This document shows, in pieces, positions 37,575 to 47,959 of a stretch of 64,000 nt of DNA. Source of the stretch: Shinella yambaruensis (lineage in GTDB: Bacteria; Pseudomonadota; Alphaproteobacteria; Rhizobiales; Rhizobiaceae); assembly GCF_022899355.1 (NCBI RefSeq), contig NZ_JALJCK010000003.1, positions 1-64,000 of the forward strand, given 5' to 3'. The notes beneath the pieces were generated by a model that worked only from the letters and a program-made list of their open reading frames with translations, did no database searches and was not told where the DNA came from. Position numbers and translations under genes: made by a program. How positions within the stretch are numbered: the stretch's first letter is position 1; every line of letters starts with the position of its first letter.

Positions 37575-37676
37575 TCAGGTGGCGCGGTCGCTGTAAAGGC
37601 TGAGCAGCACGAGCGTGGCTATACTGCCCAGGATAAAGAGATCGAACCAGGCGAAGTATTGGACAATCGTGGACAT
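37575..37676 (-). CDS. 33-residue membrane peptide
   Basis: ATG 37676 has GGGAGGAAA 6-14 nt upstream; TGA at 37575-37577. The sequence MSTIVQYFAWFDLFILGSIA continues as one hydrophobic helix ending LSLYSDRAT. One transmembrane segment with charged residues only at the C-terminus. It stands alone between the aminotransferase and ilvC. Probably a genuine small protein given the strong ribosome-binding site; function unknown. Confidence 0.5.
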   Translation of the reverse strand: MSTIVQYFAWFDLFILGSIATLVLLSLYSDRAT

Positions 37677-37814
37677 CGCATTTTCCTCCCGGAGACGGAA
37701 CGAAACACGCCTGTATTTTGTTCCTGTTCGCCCTCCGGAGCAAGTTTATTACTTGCTGCACTGCAAAGAGGCGGAAGATGCACTGCATTATTTCAGGAGG
37801 CCTGAAATAGAAGA

Positions 37815-37835
37815 CCGGGCGGAAAACCCGCCCGG
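37815..37835 (-). terminator. hairpin downstream of ilvC
   Basis: CCGGGCGG-N5-CCGCCCGG forms an 8-bp GC stem 87 nt after the ilvC stop. No strong T-run follows on the minus strand, so termination strength is uncertain. Confidence 0.55.
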
Positions 37836-37921
37836 CCCGTCGTCCTGCGCAAAGCAGAAACGATTGCCGATCCCCGCATTGCCGGCAGGCATGCCGACAG
37901 GACGCGGGATCGGCAGACCCC

Positions 37922-39657
<1,736 letters not shown>

Positions 39658-39672
39658 CCATCCGTTTGCGTA

Positions 39673-39690
39673 CCGTACCGTACGGTTCGG
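39673..39690. promoter_or_regulatory. TetR-type operator
   Basis: CCGTACCGTACGGTTCGG is symmetric at 8 of 9 base pairs, with the perfect core ACCGTACGGT at 39677-39686. It lies immediately before the tetR-type start codon. Confidence 0.65.
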
Positions 39691-40052
39691 CAACCTTCTA
39701 GCGATCTCCGCATGGCCGGTCAACAGCCTTCTTCCAACGAATGAAAGAGAAGTGATTTGCCGTGCCGAATCTCTTTCCAGGCCGGGCCATGCGACATGCA
39801 ATAATCGCTGCAATGCACAATGAGACGGAAATTTTCTTTCCGCTATGTCGCTGATTTGAAACATAACTCTACGCCAAACCGACAGAAGGCCTGCGCGGCA
39901 CAAAATTTTTCGCTTCCCAATCCGTTTCCGCTTGTTAAGATTTGTGAGACCTGCGGTGCAGCAGGCCGTTCGCATCGCGCGTCGGCACGCCGGCATCGGG
40001 GCTCTCAGTCAGGAGTATGAAGCCAATCGCCCTTACGCCAAGGAGACAGAAG
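39691..40052. other. 362-bp intergenic stretch
   Basis: No supported gene, repeat or RNA is seen apart from the AAGGAG at 40040-40045 that serves the next gene. Confidence 0.4.
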
Positions 40053-40433
40053 ATGATGAATTTCCTGCCAGACCTTCACGAAGGACATGCGCCCATCACT
40101 CTGCAGCAGCTGTTCGGCGCCGCCCTCGAGGCGCTCGACGCGTGGGAAGACGAACGCGCCGAACCGATGGTGATCTACGAGGACCAGATCATCCCGATAA
40201 GCATCGTTTTCGAAAGCATGCGGGCGTGCACCGATATCCTGCCGCGTACCCTGGCGGACATCGTTTCCGACACGCTTGCCCGCAATCCGGCGACGGCCGA
40301 GACGGAAATCGGCACCTTCGGCGATGCCGCCCATCTTGCCGGCGCCCTTGTCGAGCAGCGTCGCCTGTGCGGCGAGGCCGCCATCGCCGCCTTCCTCGAT
40401 CATCACCGGGTCGACAAGCGCCGCCCGGCCTGA
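40053..40433 (+). CDS. conserved hypothetical protein, 126 residues
   Basis: ATG 40053 is chosen because AGGAG lies 7 nt upstream; the in-frame ATG at 40017 has poor spacing. Mostly helical and acidic (LQQLFGAALEALDAWEDERAEPMVIYEDQIIPISIVFESMRACTDILP), with no signal or membrane segment. No family recognised; the style fits small rhizobial conserved proteins. Confidence 0.6.
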   Translation: MMNFLPDLHEGHAPITLQQLFGAALEALDAWEDERAEPMVIYEDQIIPISIVFESMRACTDILPRTLADIVSDTLARNPATAETEIGTFGDAAHLAGALVEQRRLCGEAAIAAFLDHHRVDKRRPA

Positions 40434-40549
40434 TTCTCAAGGGGTCCCGTCCAGGGCGGGACCTTTCTTGCATGGCCCGACGGCCCCGCGAATAAGGGGC
40501 AGGCGCTGCGTGTTACAGCTTCGCCTGCCCTCCTGCGACGGATCCCGCC

Positions 40550-40849
40550 ATGCTTCGTCTCCTTGCGTCCATCCTGCTTCTTTCCGCCCTGCCCGTCCAC
40601 GCCGCCGGGGAGCCGCCCTATGTCGGCACCTGGGATTGCGAGGTCTCGACCTTCACCTTCACCGCCGACACCTATGATTCGGGCGAAGGGCCGATGCCCA
40701 TCCTGAAAAGCGAGCAGGACGGTGGCGCCTACATCCTGACCTTCGCCGACGACTATCGCATCGGCCTTGCCAACATCACCGACAGCGGGATGGACTGGGC
40801 CTCCGAGGCCAGCGGCGACACGTTCCACTGCAAGAAGATCGGGAACTGA
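40550..40849 (+). CDS. small secreted protein
   Basis: 99 residues. Residues 1-18 are a signal peptide (LLASILLLSALPVHAAG). The mature part has two Cys (WDCEVST and TFHCKKIG) that could form a disulfide and beta-strand-like segments, as in small lipocalin-like periplasmic proteins. The next gene, also secreted, starts 10 nt downstream, so the pair is probably co-transcribed. Function unknown. Confidence 0.7.
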   Translation: MLRLLASILLLSALPVHAAGEPPYVGTWDCEVSTFTFTADTYDSGEGPMPILKSEQDGGAYILTFADDYRIGLANITDSGMDWASEASGDTFHCKKIGN

Positions 40850-40859
40850 GGGCGCGACG

Positions 40860-41222
40860 ATGAGGAAGCCGATCCTCTTTGCCCTGCTCGCCCTGGCGGC
40901 CACCGTCGCCATGGCCGAGGCAGCCGAAACCCGCTGCGGCTGGCTGCAGAACCCGACACCCGCCAACTGGTGGCTCGACGACAGCGAGGGGAGCTGGACA
41001 CTGATGACGCAGGGCGCCGGCGAGGAGCCCGCCGGCTTCGACCGGATTCCCGACATTTCCGCCGGCGACTATGTGCGCACCAACGGCAATTACGGCTATG
41101 CCTGCGCCTGCATGAAGGTGGAGACCGATGCCGCGGAGGGCCGGATCACCGCCATTCACAGCGTCCGGCAACTGCCGATCTCGCAATGCGCGAACGATAC
41201 GGCGCTGCCGGCGGTCGAATGA
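40860..41222 (+). CDS. DUF4087 family secreted protein
   Basis: 120 residues from ATG 40860. Signal peptide ends near AMAEAAE. The mature domain matches DUF4087: RCGWLQNPTPANWWLDD, GSWTLMTQG, YVRTNGNYGYACACMKVE, with four or five Cys likely paired. Periplasmic or outer surface; function unknown. Ten nt after the preceding small secreted protein gene. Confidence 0.8.
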   Translation: MRKPILFALLALAATVAMAEAAETRCGWLQNPTPANWWLDDSEGSWTLMTQGAGEEPAGFDRIPDISAGDYVRTNGNYGYACACMKVETDAAEGRITAIHSVRQLPISQCANDTALPAVE

Positions 41223-41302
41223 AAACCGTAGGCGATCCGGGCCGCGCACATCTTGACCCGGAGCACCGAACCACTTATTTCTCCCGCATCGAGATTTGAA
41301 CG

Positions 41303-41336
41303 TTGACTTCTGCATTTGCAGGCGCTTGCGCCTGCA
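41303..41336 (+). promoter_or_regulatory. cold-shock gene upstream region: -35-like box and perfect hairpin
   Basis: TTGACT at 41303-41308 is followed by TGCAGGCGC-TT-GCGCCTGCA (41317-41336), a perfect 9-bp stem with a 2-nt loop. It sits at the start of an ~110-nt leader before the csp ATG. It could be an operator or an RNA structure. Confidence 0.5.
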
Positions 41337-41424
41337 GTTACGAACCTACCCTTCAAATTCGACCTCCCATGGTTGCCGTCCCGGCGACCGAAGATTGATT
41401 TGACGGCTTAGGAAAGGTTTCGTC

Positions 41425-41634
41425 ATGGCAACTGGTACCGTAAAGTGGTTCAACACGACCAAGGGTTACGGCTTCATTCAGCAGGACAGCGGTGAGCCGG
41501 ACGTTTTCGTCCACATCTCCGCCGTTCAGCGCGCTGGCCTCGCAGCGCTCAACGAAGGTCAGAAGGTCAGCTTCGAGCTGGTCCGCGACCGCAAGTCCGG
41601 CAAGATGTCGGCTGACCAGCTCGTCGCAGCCTGA
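41425..41634 (+). CDS. cold-shock domain protein (CspA family)
   Basis: 69 residues. RNP1 KGYGFIQ and RNP2 VFVHISAV are present in [35 protein letters not shown] single-stranded nucleic-acid binder acting as RNA chaperone. The long leader is typical of thermo- or growth-regulated csp genes, and a strong terminator follows at 41661. GGAAAGG precedes the ATG. Confidence 0.95.
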   Translation: MATGTVKWFNTTKGYGFIQQDSGEPDVFVHISAVQRAGLAALNEGQKVSFELVRDRKSGKMSADQLVAA

Positions 41635-41660
41635 TCGGCCGCGACAGCATTGAAATCGGA

Positions 41661-41686
41661 AAGGCCGGAGCGATCCGGCCTTTTTT
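41661..41686 (+). terminator. Rho-independent terminator after csp
   Basis: AAGGCCGG-AGCGA-TCCGGCCTT with a six-T run at 41681-41686, 26 nt after the csp stop. Confidence 0.9.
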
Positions 41687-41737
41687 GCGTCCGCCCCCTT
41701 GCACACTTGGCCATGCAACGGCAACAACGCAAATTAC

Positions 41738-41750
41738 TTGACTCAGTCAA
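41738..41750. promoter_or_regulatory. MarR-type palindrome
   Basis: TTGACT-C-AGTCAA is a perfect 13-bp dyad 35 bp before the MarR-GNAT gene, and its left arm is also a -35-like sequence. This fits autorepression. Confidence 0.6.
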
Positions 41751-41785
41751 ATAAATGGCGACGATGGTGATCGAAGGAGATCATC

Positions 41786-42799
41786 ATGACGGCCATTGCC
41801 ACTGAGGAACCCGGTGCGGACACGATCGAAGCGGTCCGCGCCTTCAACCGCTTCTACACCAACCGCATCGGCGTGCTCGACCGCGCCTATCTCGACACGC
41901 CCTATACGCTGACCGAAGCGCGCGTCATCTACGAACTCGCCAATGGCGGCGCCACCGCCGCCTCGCAGCTGACGACGGAACTGTCGCTCGACCCCGCCTA
42001 TGTCAGCCGCATGCTGAAACGTTTCGCGGGGGCGGGCATGGTCGACATCCGCCAGGACCCGGCCGATGGTCGCGGACGGCTGCTGAGCCTGACGGAGAGC
42101 GGCCGGGCGGTCGCCGCCGACCTCGCCACGCGGTCGCGGGCAAGCATCGCGACCCTCATCGAGCCGCTCGACGAGGTGGCGCGACACAGGCTGACGGCGG
42201 CGCTCAGCGACGTCACGGCCCTCCTTGCCGGGCAGGAGCCTTCAAGCCCGATCCGGATCCGCCCCCACCGGGTCGGCGACATGGGCAGGGTGATCGCCAG
42301 CCAGGCCCAAAGCTATGCGGAAAGCTACGGCTGGAACGAGGAATACGAGGCGCTCGTCGCCGAGATCTGCGCGAAATTCCTGCGCGACTTCGATCCGGCC
42401 CGCGAGCACTGCTGGATCGCCGAGCAGAACGGCACGCTCGTCGGCAGCATCTTCCTGGTGAAGGCCAGCGAGACGACGGCCAGGCTGCGCCTGCTGCATG
42501 TCGCCGAGGCCGCGCGCGGCCATGGCCTCGGCACCCGCCTGGTGACGGCGTGCATCCGCTTTGCGCAAGACGCCGGCTACAGGCGGCTGGAGCTCTGGAC
42601 GAACGACATCCTGGCCGCCGCCCGCCGCATCTACCAGGCCGCCGGCTTCACGCTGGAGAAGGAGGAGACGCACCACAGCTTCGGCCAGGACCTCGTGGGG
42701 CAGACCTGGGCGCTCGACCTTGCCGGCTGGCAGGAACCGCTCACGCCTCCTGCAGCGCGCGTTCCAGCCAGCGGCACTCCTGAAGCCCGGCCCGTATGA
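41786..42799 (+). CDS. MarR family HTH regulator fused to GNAT acetyltransferase
   Basis: 337 residues. Residues ~15-145: MarR winged helix (LTEARVIYELANGGATAASQLTTELSLDPAYVSRMLKRFAGAGMVDIRQDPADGRGRLLSLT). Residues ~155-310: GNAT domain with the acetyl-CoA loop LLHVAEAARGHGLGTRLVTACI and YQAAGFTLEKEETHHSFGQDLVGQTW. This two-domain architecture is common in Alphaproteobacteria; the acetylated substrate is unknown. Its 3' end overlaps the convergent FAD monooxygenase gene by 59 bp. Confidence 0.9.
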   Translation: MTAIATEEPGADTIEAVRAFNRFYTNRIGVLDRAYLDTPYTLTEARVIYELANGGATAASQLTTELSLDPAYVSRMLKRFAGAGMVDIRQDPADGRGRLLSLTESGRAVAADLATRSRASIATLIEPLDEVARHRLTAALSDVTALLAGQEPSSPIRIRPHRVGDMGRVIASQAQSYAESYGWNEEYEALVAEICAKFLRDFDPAREHCWIAEQNGTLVGSIFLVKASETTARLRLLHVAEAARGHGLGTRLVTACIRFAQDAGYRRLELWTNDILAAARRIYQAAGFTLEKEETHHSFGQDLVGQTWALDLAGWQEPLTPPAARVPASGTPEARPV

Positions 42800-43985
42800 A
42801 CGGATCGACAAGCGTGCCGGAGACGATCGCCGCAAGGACCTGCGGTGCCGGCGGGATTTTCGCGACGGTCGCCACAAGCCGGTCGCGCAGCCAGGCGATC
42901 GCCCGCGAATCCGACTGGTAGAAGGGCGTGAAGACGTAGGAGAGCAGCTGGAACAGCCGGACATGGTTGCGCCGGGCGGCCGCATAGGCCGCCAGCCCCT
43001 CCTCCAGGGAGGCGGCCGTGGCCAGGGCATGCGCCAGCGCCGCCGCATCGAGCAGCGCCATGTTCGCCCCCTGCCCTAGCTGCGGGCTGGTCGAATGGGC
43101 GCTGTCACCGATGAAGGCGATGCCGTCCGCCACGGGCGGCAGCGTGGTGCGGTGGGCATAGCGCGCGAGCGTCAGCTGGTCCCAGTCCGTGATCTGGTCG
43201 AGGAAGGGCGCGGTCTCGGGCCAGTAGTCGAGGATGCGTCCCTTCCAGCGCTGGAGGCCGGCCTGCCGCACCGCGTCCGCATCCGCCGCCCTGAGACTCC
43301 AGAAGAAGGCGACCTTGCGCCCCTCGCCCGCATGGGCCCGGCCGACCGGCAGCACGCCGATCATCACCTTCGCCGCGTCATAGCGTTGCGCGAGCGCCCG
43401 CGCATCGTGCGGTATGCCGTCGCAATCGAGCGTCGCCCAGAAGGCGCCCCAGGGCAGTTCGCGCACAGCGGGCGCGACGACGGACGCGGCGGCAAGCTGG
43501 GAACGGGCGCCCGTCGCGTCGACCACCAGGTCGTAGTCGCCGACGATCCCGCCCTCTGGATCGTGAAGGGCGGTGCGCGCCTGCCGCGTCTCGGCCTTGG
43601 CGAGCGTGATGCCGGTGCGGATGGGCAGGCCCGCGGCCGCCACCGCATCATGCAGGGTGGCAAAGAGCGCCGCCCGATGCACGGCAAGGCCATAGCGGCC
43701 GCCGGCCAGCGCATCGTAGCGCACGTCGAGCACCGTCCGCCCGCTCCGCGCGTCGGCCCCATGCAGCCGGTCGATGCGGTTGCCGAGCGCATGAATGGCC
43801 GGGGAAAGGCCGAGCGCATCGAGCACGGTGAGCCCGGTCGGCTGCATCAGCAGGCCGGAACCGACGGGGGACGGCTGCTCGAAGCGTTCGATCAGCTCCA
43901 CCCGGTGACCGGCGCGCGACAGGAACAGTGCCGCCGCAAGCCCCGCGGGCCCGGCGCCGGCGATACCGATATCGAGTGGCTTCAT
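42741..43985 (-). CDS. FAD-dependent monooxygenase (PHBH family)
   Basis: 414 residues. FAD-binding GXGXXG: IGIAGAGPAGLAAALFLSRAGHRVELIERF; DG-type motif DYDLVVDATGARS; second FAD motif GIAFIGDSAHSTSPQLGQGANMALLDAAAL. Class A flavoprotein hydroxylase fold with NAD(P)H as donor; aromatic or similar substrate unknown. Shares no operon; the HxlR gene lies 45 bp upstream on the same strand. Confidence 0.88.
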   Translation of the reverse strand: MKPLDIGIAGAGPAGLAAALFLSRAGHRVELIERFEQPSPVGSGLLMQPTGLTVLDALGLSPAIHALGNRIDRLHGADARSGRTVLDVRYDALAGGRYGLAVHRAALFATLHDAVAAAGLPIRTGITLAKAETRQARTALHDPEGGIVGDYDLVVDATGARSQLAAASVVAPAVRELPWGAFWATLDCDGIPHDARALAQRYDAAKVMIGVLPVGRAHAGEGRKVAFFWSLRAADADAVRQAGLQRWKGRILDYWPETAPFLDQITDWDQLTLARYAHRTTLPPVADGIAFIGDSAHSTSPQLGQGANMALLDAAALAHALATAASLEEGLAAYAAARRNHVRLFQLLSYVFTPFYQSDSRAIAWLRDRLVATVAKIPPAPQVLAAIVSGTLVDPFIRAGLQECRWLERALQEA

Positions 43986-44030
43986 GGCCGCCTTCCCTGC
44001 ATGCGGCTCCGGAGCTCAGCGGCCGGAGCG

Positions 44031-44438
44031 TCAGTCCTTTACCGCGTCGTAGGCCTGTCGGGCGGCCCGGATCGCGGCATGGTTCTCGGTAGACCACTGC
44101 ACGAGGGAGCGCAGAAGCGCAAGGAAGGAATGGCCGAGCGGCGTCAGGCAATATTCGACGCTCGGCGGCTGGGTGGGATAGACGGTGCGCGTCAGATAGC
44201 CGTCGCGCTGCAGGTCGCGCAGCGTCTGGGTCAGCATGCGCTGCGAAATATCGGGGATGAAGCGGCGCAGCTGCGAAAAGCGGCGCGGCCCATCGGCAAG
44301 GCCGAGAATCATCAGCGACGTCCACTTGCCGCCGACGCTGTCCAGCACGTCGCGCACCGGACAATCGTCCATCGACATGGCGACACCGTCGATGAGAATG
44401 ACGCGCTCGCCCTCGGCACGGTCGACGATCCTATTCAT
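44031..44438 (-). CDS. HxlR family transcriptional regulator
   Basis: 135 residues from ATG 44438 with GGAGGG upstream. Family pattern: CPVRDVLDSVGGKWTSLMILGLADGPRRFSQLRRFIPDISQRMLTQTLRDLQRDGYLTRTVYPTQPPSVEYCLTPLG. The conserved Cys in DDCPVRD may sense electrophiles or redox change, as in related quinone/aldehyde-responsive HxlR proteins. Divergent from the SDR gene at 44608, the usual target arrangement. Confidence 0.92.
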   Translation of the reverse strand: MNRIVDRAEGERVILIDGVAMSMDDCPVRDVLDSVGGKWTSLMILGLADGPRRFSQLRRFIPDISQRMLTQTLRDLQRDGYLTRTVYPTQPPSVEYCLTPLGHSFLALLRSLVQWSTENHAAIRAARQAYDAVKD

Positions 44439-44487
44439 GGCCGGTTCCCTCCAGGTAACCACCGCAGAAAAAACTGCCTTCTTTACA

Positions 44488-44514
44488 GCTCCTATCAGAT
44501 TACCAGATAAGAGC
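44488..44514. promoter_or_regulatory. HxlR operator candidate
   Basis: GCTCCTATC (44488-44496) and GATAAGAGC (44506-44514) are inverted arms matching at 8 of 9 positions with a 9-bp spacer. It lies midway between the divergent hxlR-type and SDR genes. Confidence 0.6.
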
Positions 44515-44607
44515 AAGTCTCAATTAGAGACCAACGCGCAGCAGGACCAGGGCGCCTCCCCGCCACGCCTGCAGGAACGGTCCGCAAGGGCCTAGAAAGG
44601 CAAAGAC

Positions 44608-45495
44608 ATGACCGACACAGTTCTCGTTACCGGCGCCTCCGGCCAGCTCGGCCGCCTCGTCATCGACGCGCTCCTCGCCTCCGGCAAGCTCGCGCCCGCC
44701 AACATCATCGCCACGACCCGCGACGTCTCCAAGCTCGCCGCCTATGCCGACAAGGGCGTCACCGTGCGCGCCGCCGATTTCGACGATCCGGCCTCGCTCG
44801 ACGCGGCCTTTGCCGGCGCCGGCAAGGTGCTGATCATCTCCACCGACGCGCTCGACACGCCCGGCAAGCGCCTCGCCCAGCACAAGGCCGCCATCGCCGC
44901 CGCCGCCAGGGCGGGTGCGAAGCACATCCTCTATACGTCGATGCCGCAGCCGGACGATTCGCTCGTCACCTTCGCCCCCGACCATCTCGGCAGCGAAGAG
45001 GCGATCAAGGCGACCGGCATCCCCTACACCATCCTGCGCGACGGCTGGTATGCGGAAAACCTCTTCATGTCGCTGCCGCATGCGCTGCAGACGGGCTCCT
45101 GGTACACCTCGTCCGGTGCGGGCAGGATCGCCCACATCACCCGCGCCGACACCGCCGCCGCCCTTGCCGGCGCCGTGCTGAAGGCCGGCAACGAGAGCCG
45201 CACCTACACGCTGACCGGCCCGAAGACGCACACGGCCGAGGAGATCGCCGCCATCGTCTCCGCGGCGACCGGCAAGCCGCTTGCCGTCGTGCATGTCACG
45301 GATGCCCAGCTTGCCGAGGGGCTGAAGGCCGCAGGCCTGCCGGAAGGCTTCGTGCCGACCATCGTCTCCTTCGACGCCAACACGCGCGAAGGCAGGATCG
45401 CGATGATAACGGAAGACGCCGAGGCGCTTTCCGGCCGTGCGCCGACAGCCTTCGAGGACTTCGTCGCCGCGAACAAGGCCGCGTTTCTCGGTTGA
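44608..45495 (+). CDS. SDR / NmrA-type NAD(P)H oxidoreductase (QorB-like)
   Basis: 295 residues. VLVTGASGQLGRLVIDALLASG is the NADPH-binding GxxGxxG. Then IIATTRDVSKLAAYADKGVTVRAADFDDPASLDAAF, YTSMPQPDD and IPYTILRDGWYAENL are characteristic of QOR2/NmrA-like atypical SDRs that reduce quinones or act as redox sensors. Divergent HxlR control implies induction by quinone or electrophile stress. AAAGGCA precedes the ATG. Confidence 0.88.
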   Translation: MTDTVLVTGASGQLGRLVIDALLASGKLAPANIIATTRDVSKLAAYADKGVTVRAADFDDPASLDAAFAGAGKVLIISTDALDTPGKRLAQHKAAIAAAARAGAKHILYTSMPQPDDSLVTFAPDHLGSEEAIKATGIPYTILRDGWYAENLFMSLPHALQTGSWYTSSGAGRIAHITRADTAAALAGAVLKAGNESRTYTLTGPKTHTAEEIAAIVSAATGKPLAVVHVTDAQLAEGLKAAGLPEGFVPTIVSFDANTREGRIAMITEDAEALSGRAPTAFEDFVAANKAAFLG

Positions 45496-45538
45496 TGCCA
45501 TTCAAGGTGCGGCGCTCGAACGGGCGCCGCAAGGCCTG

Positions 45539-46291
45539 TCAGACGTCCTGGCCGCAGGCGCGGCAGAAGCGCCGCACGGTCTCCGCCATGCCATGTTCCA
45601 GCGCGTCGGCGGTCAGGCCATGCCCGATCGACACTTCGGCAAGACGCGGGATGCGCGCGACGAGCGCCGGCAGGTTGGCAACCGTCAGGTCATGGCCGGC
45701 ATTGACGTCGAGGCCGAGCTCGAAAGCGATATCCGCCGTCTCGCCAAGCCGTTCGACGATCCGCGCCGCCTCGGCCGGATCGTCGTAGCAGCCGCCATAG
45801 GGGCCGGTGTAGAGCTCGATCCGGTCCGCGCCGACCTCCTTCGCGATGGTCAGCGCCTCACGGTCGGGATCGCCATCGGCAAAGACCGAGACGCGCAGCC
45901 CCAGCTTCTTCAGCCGGCCGACGATGTTGCCGAGGAGATTATGGTTCTTGCGGAAGTCCCAGCCGTGGTCGGAGGTCGCCTGGGAGGGATCGTCGGGCAC
46001 GAGCGTCACCTGCTCGGGGCGATGTTCCTCGACGAGCCGCATGAAGCCCTCTTCCGGAAAGCCCTCGATGTTGAATTCCGTATCCGAGAACTCCGTGTCG
46101 ATGAGGTTGCGGATCGGTGCGAGATCGGAAAAGCGGATATGGCGCTGGTCCGGCCGCGGATGCACGGTGAGGCCGCTCGCGCCTGCCTGAAGGGCGATCC
46201 GGCCAAGGCCGGTGACGCTCGGCCAGGGCAGGTCCCGCCGGTTGCGCAGCATGGCAATGGCATTGAGATTGACCGACAGTTTCGCAGGCAT
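45539..46291 (-). CDS. pdxJ: pyridoxine 5'-phosphate synthase
   Basis: 250 residues from ATG 46291. TIM barrel with [18 protein letters not shown] at the start, [60 protein letters not shown], and [12 protein letters not shown] with the catalytic His. It condenses deoxyxylulose 5-phosphate and aminoacetone phosphate to PNP in the DXP-dependent B6 route. Stands alone. Confidence 0.96.
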   Translation of the reverse strand: MPAKLSVNLNAIAMLRNRRDLPWPSVTGLGRIALQAGASGLTVHPRPDQRHIRFSDLAPIRNLIDTEFSDTEFNIEGFPEEGFMRLVEEHRPEQVTLVPDDPSQATSDHGWDFRKNHNLLGNIVGRLKKLGLRVSVFADGDPDREALTIAKEVGADRIELYTGPYGGCYDDPAEAARIVERLGETADIAFELGLDVNAGHDLTVANLPALVARIPRLAEVSIGHGLTADALEHGMAETVRRFCRACGQDV

Positions 46292-46537
46292 GGCGACGCA
46301 AACTCCTCTTGCAGGCCACAAGGTCTAGCCTGTTGTTTCCACAAGGGCAATCGCCGCAAGGCGGCCGCAGACCGGGGCCTTGCGGCTTTGTGGCGGGAGC
46401 CTGTGCATGCCCCCTTGCCGTTGCGCAAGAATCACCGGTAGAATCCCGATGATTTTAGGGGATGCCGGGCCGGCGTCCCGTCTTGGGGAACGGGAAGGAA
46501 ATCGGGCAGCAGCGATGGTCTCCTCTGTGGCGACACC

Positions 46538-47635
46538 ATGAGCAGGACCGACAGGCCGGCGTGCGAACGTGTGCGGCGTGCGCTTGATGCCATCATCACG
46601 AGCGAGGCCTTTGCCCGCTCCGGGCGGTTGCGCTCGTTCCTTTCCTATATCGTCGAAAGCGAGCTCTCCGGCAAAGCCGCCCAGCTCAAGGGCTACAGCA
46701 TCGGCATCGACGTCTTCGGCCGGCCGCCGGGTTTCGACGCCGGCAACGACCCGCTCGTACGCGTCCAGGCCGGCAAGCTCAGGAAACTGCTGGAGCAGTA
46801 CTACGAGACGGAAGGCGCAGGCGACCGCCTGCGTATCCGCGTGCCGCTCGGCAGCTACGTTCCGGAATACAGCGCTGCCGAGGACGAGCCGGAAGCGGTG
46901 GACGACGCCTCCGCCATGCCGCCCCCCACGGTGCGGGCCGCGCGGCAGAAGCCGGAAGTGCGTCGCTCCTGGCTCCCCGCGCCGGTCTCCTCGCCGCTCG
47001 CCCTTTTCTCGCTGCTGCCGCTGTTCTTCCTTGCCCCTTCCATCTATCCGGACGCCTCCAGCGCGGCGATCGCCAAGGCGCAGCTGGCGCTGTCGGTGCA
47101 GAACAAGCTTGCCGGCCTCGCCCAGGCGCTGCCGAGCCTCCACATCCTGCAATGCTGGCCATCGGGCGGCGAATGCAATGCGCTGGCCCGCGCCATCGCC
47201 GGCTCCGCCGGCTACCACAGGACCGTGCACCTCGTCGATTTGCGCGAAGCGCCGGAACCGCACGCGCTCTCCTACGCCCTCCGCATCGAGAACCGCCCGA
47301 ACGGACACGGCGTCTACGCCCGGCTGATCCACGAACCGTCCGGGACCACGGTTTTCACTCGCCACTTTTCGCACGAACAGCTCCGCAGCGAAGGCGGCCT
47401 TGCCTATGAGGCGGTCGCTTTCGCCGCCCGCGCCCTCACCGCCACCGGCCCGCTCTATCGCCATGCCATGCGCACGGGAACGGCCAGCAGCCTCATGGAA
47501 TGTCTCGCACAGGCGGAGCAGGACCCGCCGCGCGGAACACCCGGTGCCGGTGAGCCGATCGCCTGCAACCTGGCGCCGGCGACGCTGGCCGGGGTCTCGC
47601 CGACGGAGAGCCCCGTCACCACCCTGACGCGCTGA
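46538..47635 (+). CDS. membrane protein with N-terminal winged-helix-like domain
   Basis: 365 residues. Residues ~10-110 (RVRRALDAIITSEAFARSGRLRSFLSYIVE, LKGYSIGIDVFGRPPGFDAGNDPLVRVQAGKLRKLLEQYYE, RIRVPLGSYVPEY) match the wHTH-like domain found before TPR or CadC-like regions in many bacteria. One membrane helix lies near residues 152-172, followed by a ~190-residue C-terminal part that lacks TPRs and holds four Cys. It could be a membrane-bound, one-component regulator. No close partner gene. Confidence 0.7.
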   Translation: MSRTDRPACERVRRALDAIITSEAFARSGRLRSFLSYIVESELSGKAAQLKGYSIGIDVFGRPPGFDAGNDPLVRVQAGKLRKLLEQYYETEGAGDRLRIRVPLGSYVPEYSAAEDEPEAVDDASAMPPPTVRAARQKPEVRRSWLPAPVSSPLALFSLLPLFFLAPSIYPDASSAAIAKAQLALSVQNKLAGLAQALPSLHILQCWPSGGECNALARAIAGSAGYHRTVHLVDLREAPEPHALSYALRIENRPNGHGVYARLIHEPSGTTVFTRHFSHEQLRSEGGLAYEAVAFAARALTATGPLYRHAMRTGTASSLMECLAQAEQDPPRGTPGAGEPIACNLAPATLAGVSPTESPVTTLTR

Positions 47636-47754
47636 GGCTCCCGCATCCAACCGGCAGGCGGCGCCAGAAAATACATCCCTAGATATAACGATAGGCACGC
47701 CCCTCCCTTGGGTTTATTTTATGATGCAGGGCGGATTGGTAGTGTGTGCCGCTC

Positions 47755-47801
47755 GGATTCAGGATTCCGCACAATCGAGTCGCGAACGGAATCTGGAATC
47801 C
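47755..47801. repeat. imperfect inverted repeat
   Basis: GGATTCAGGATTCCG (47755-47769) and CGGAATCTGGAATCC (47787-47801) are inverted with two mismatches and a 17-bp loop. It is in the 324-bp gap (47636-47959) between the membrane wHTH gene and the MerR gene; nothing else is seen in that gap. Confidence 0.5.
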
Positions 47802-47959
47802 CTGCACGATCGCATACAGTTTCATCGGCATGCACAGCCGGTGAAACGGTGAAGGGCATTGTCCGCCGGCGCGTCATCCAGCCTTCGCAGGGAGGCTGGT
47901 CATGGGCCGGCGACCGGGGGTTAAGCACATGACCAATCTACTTCTTGCGGGCTGCTTTC

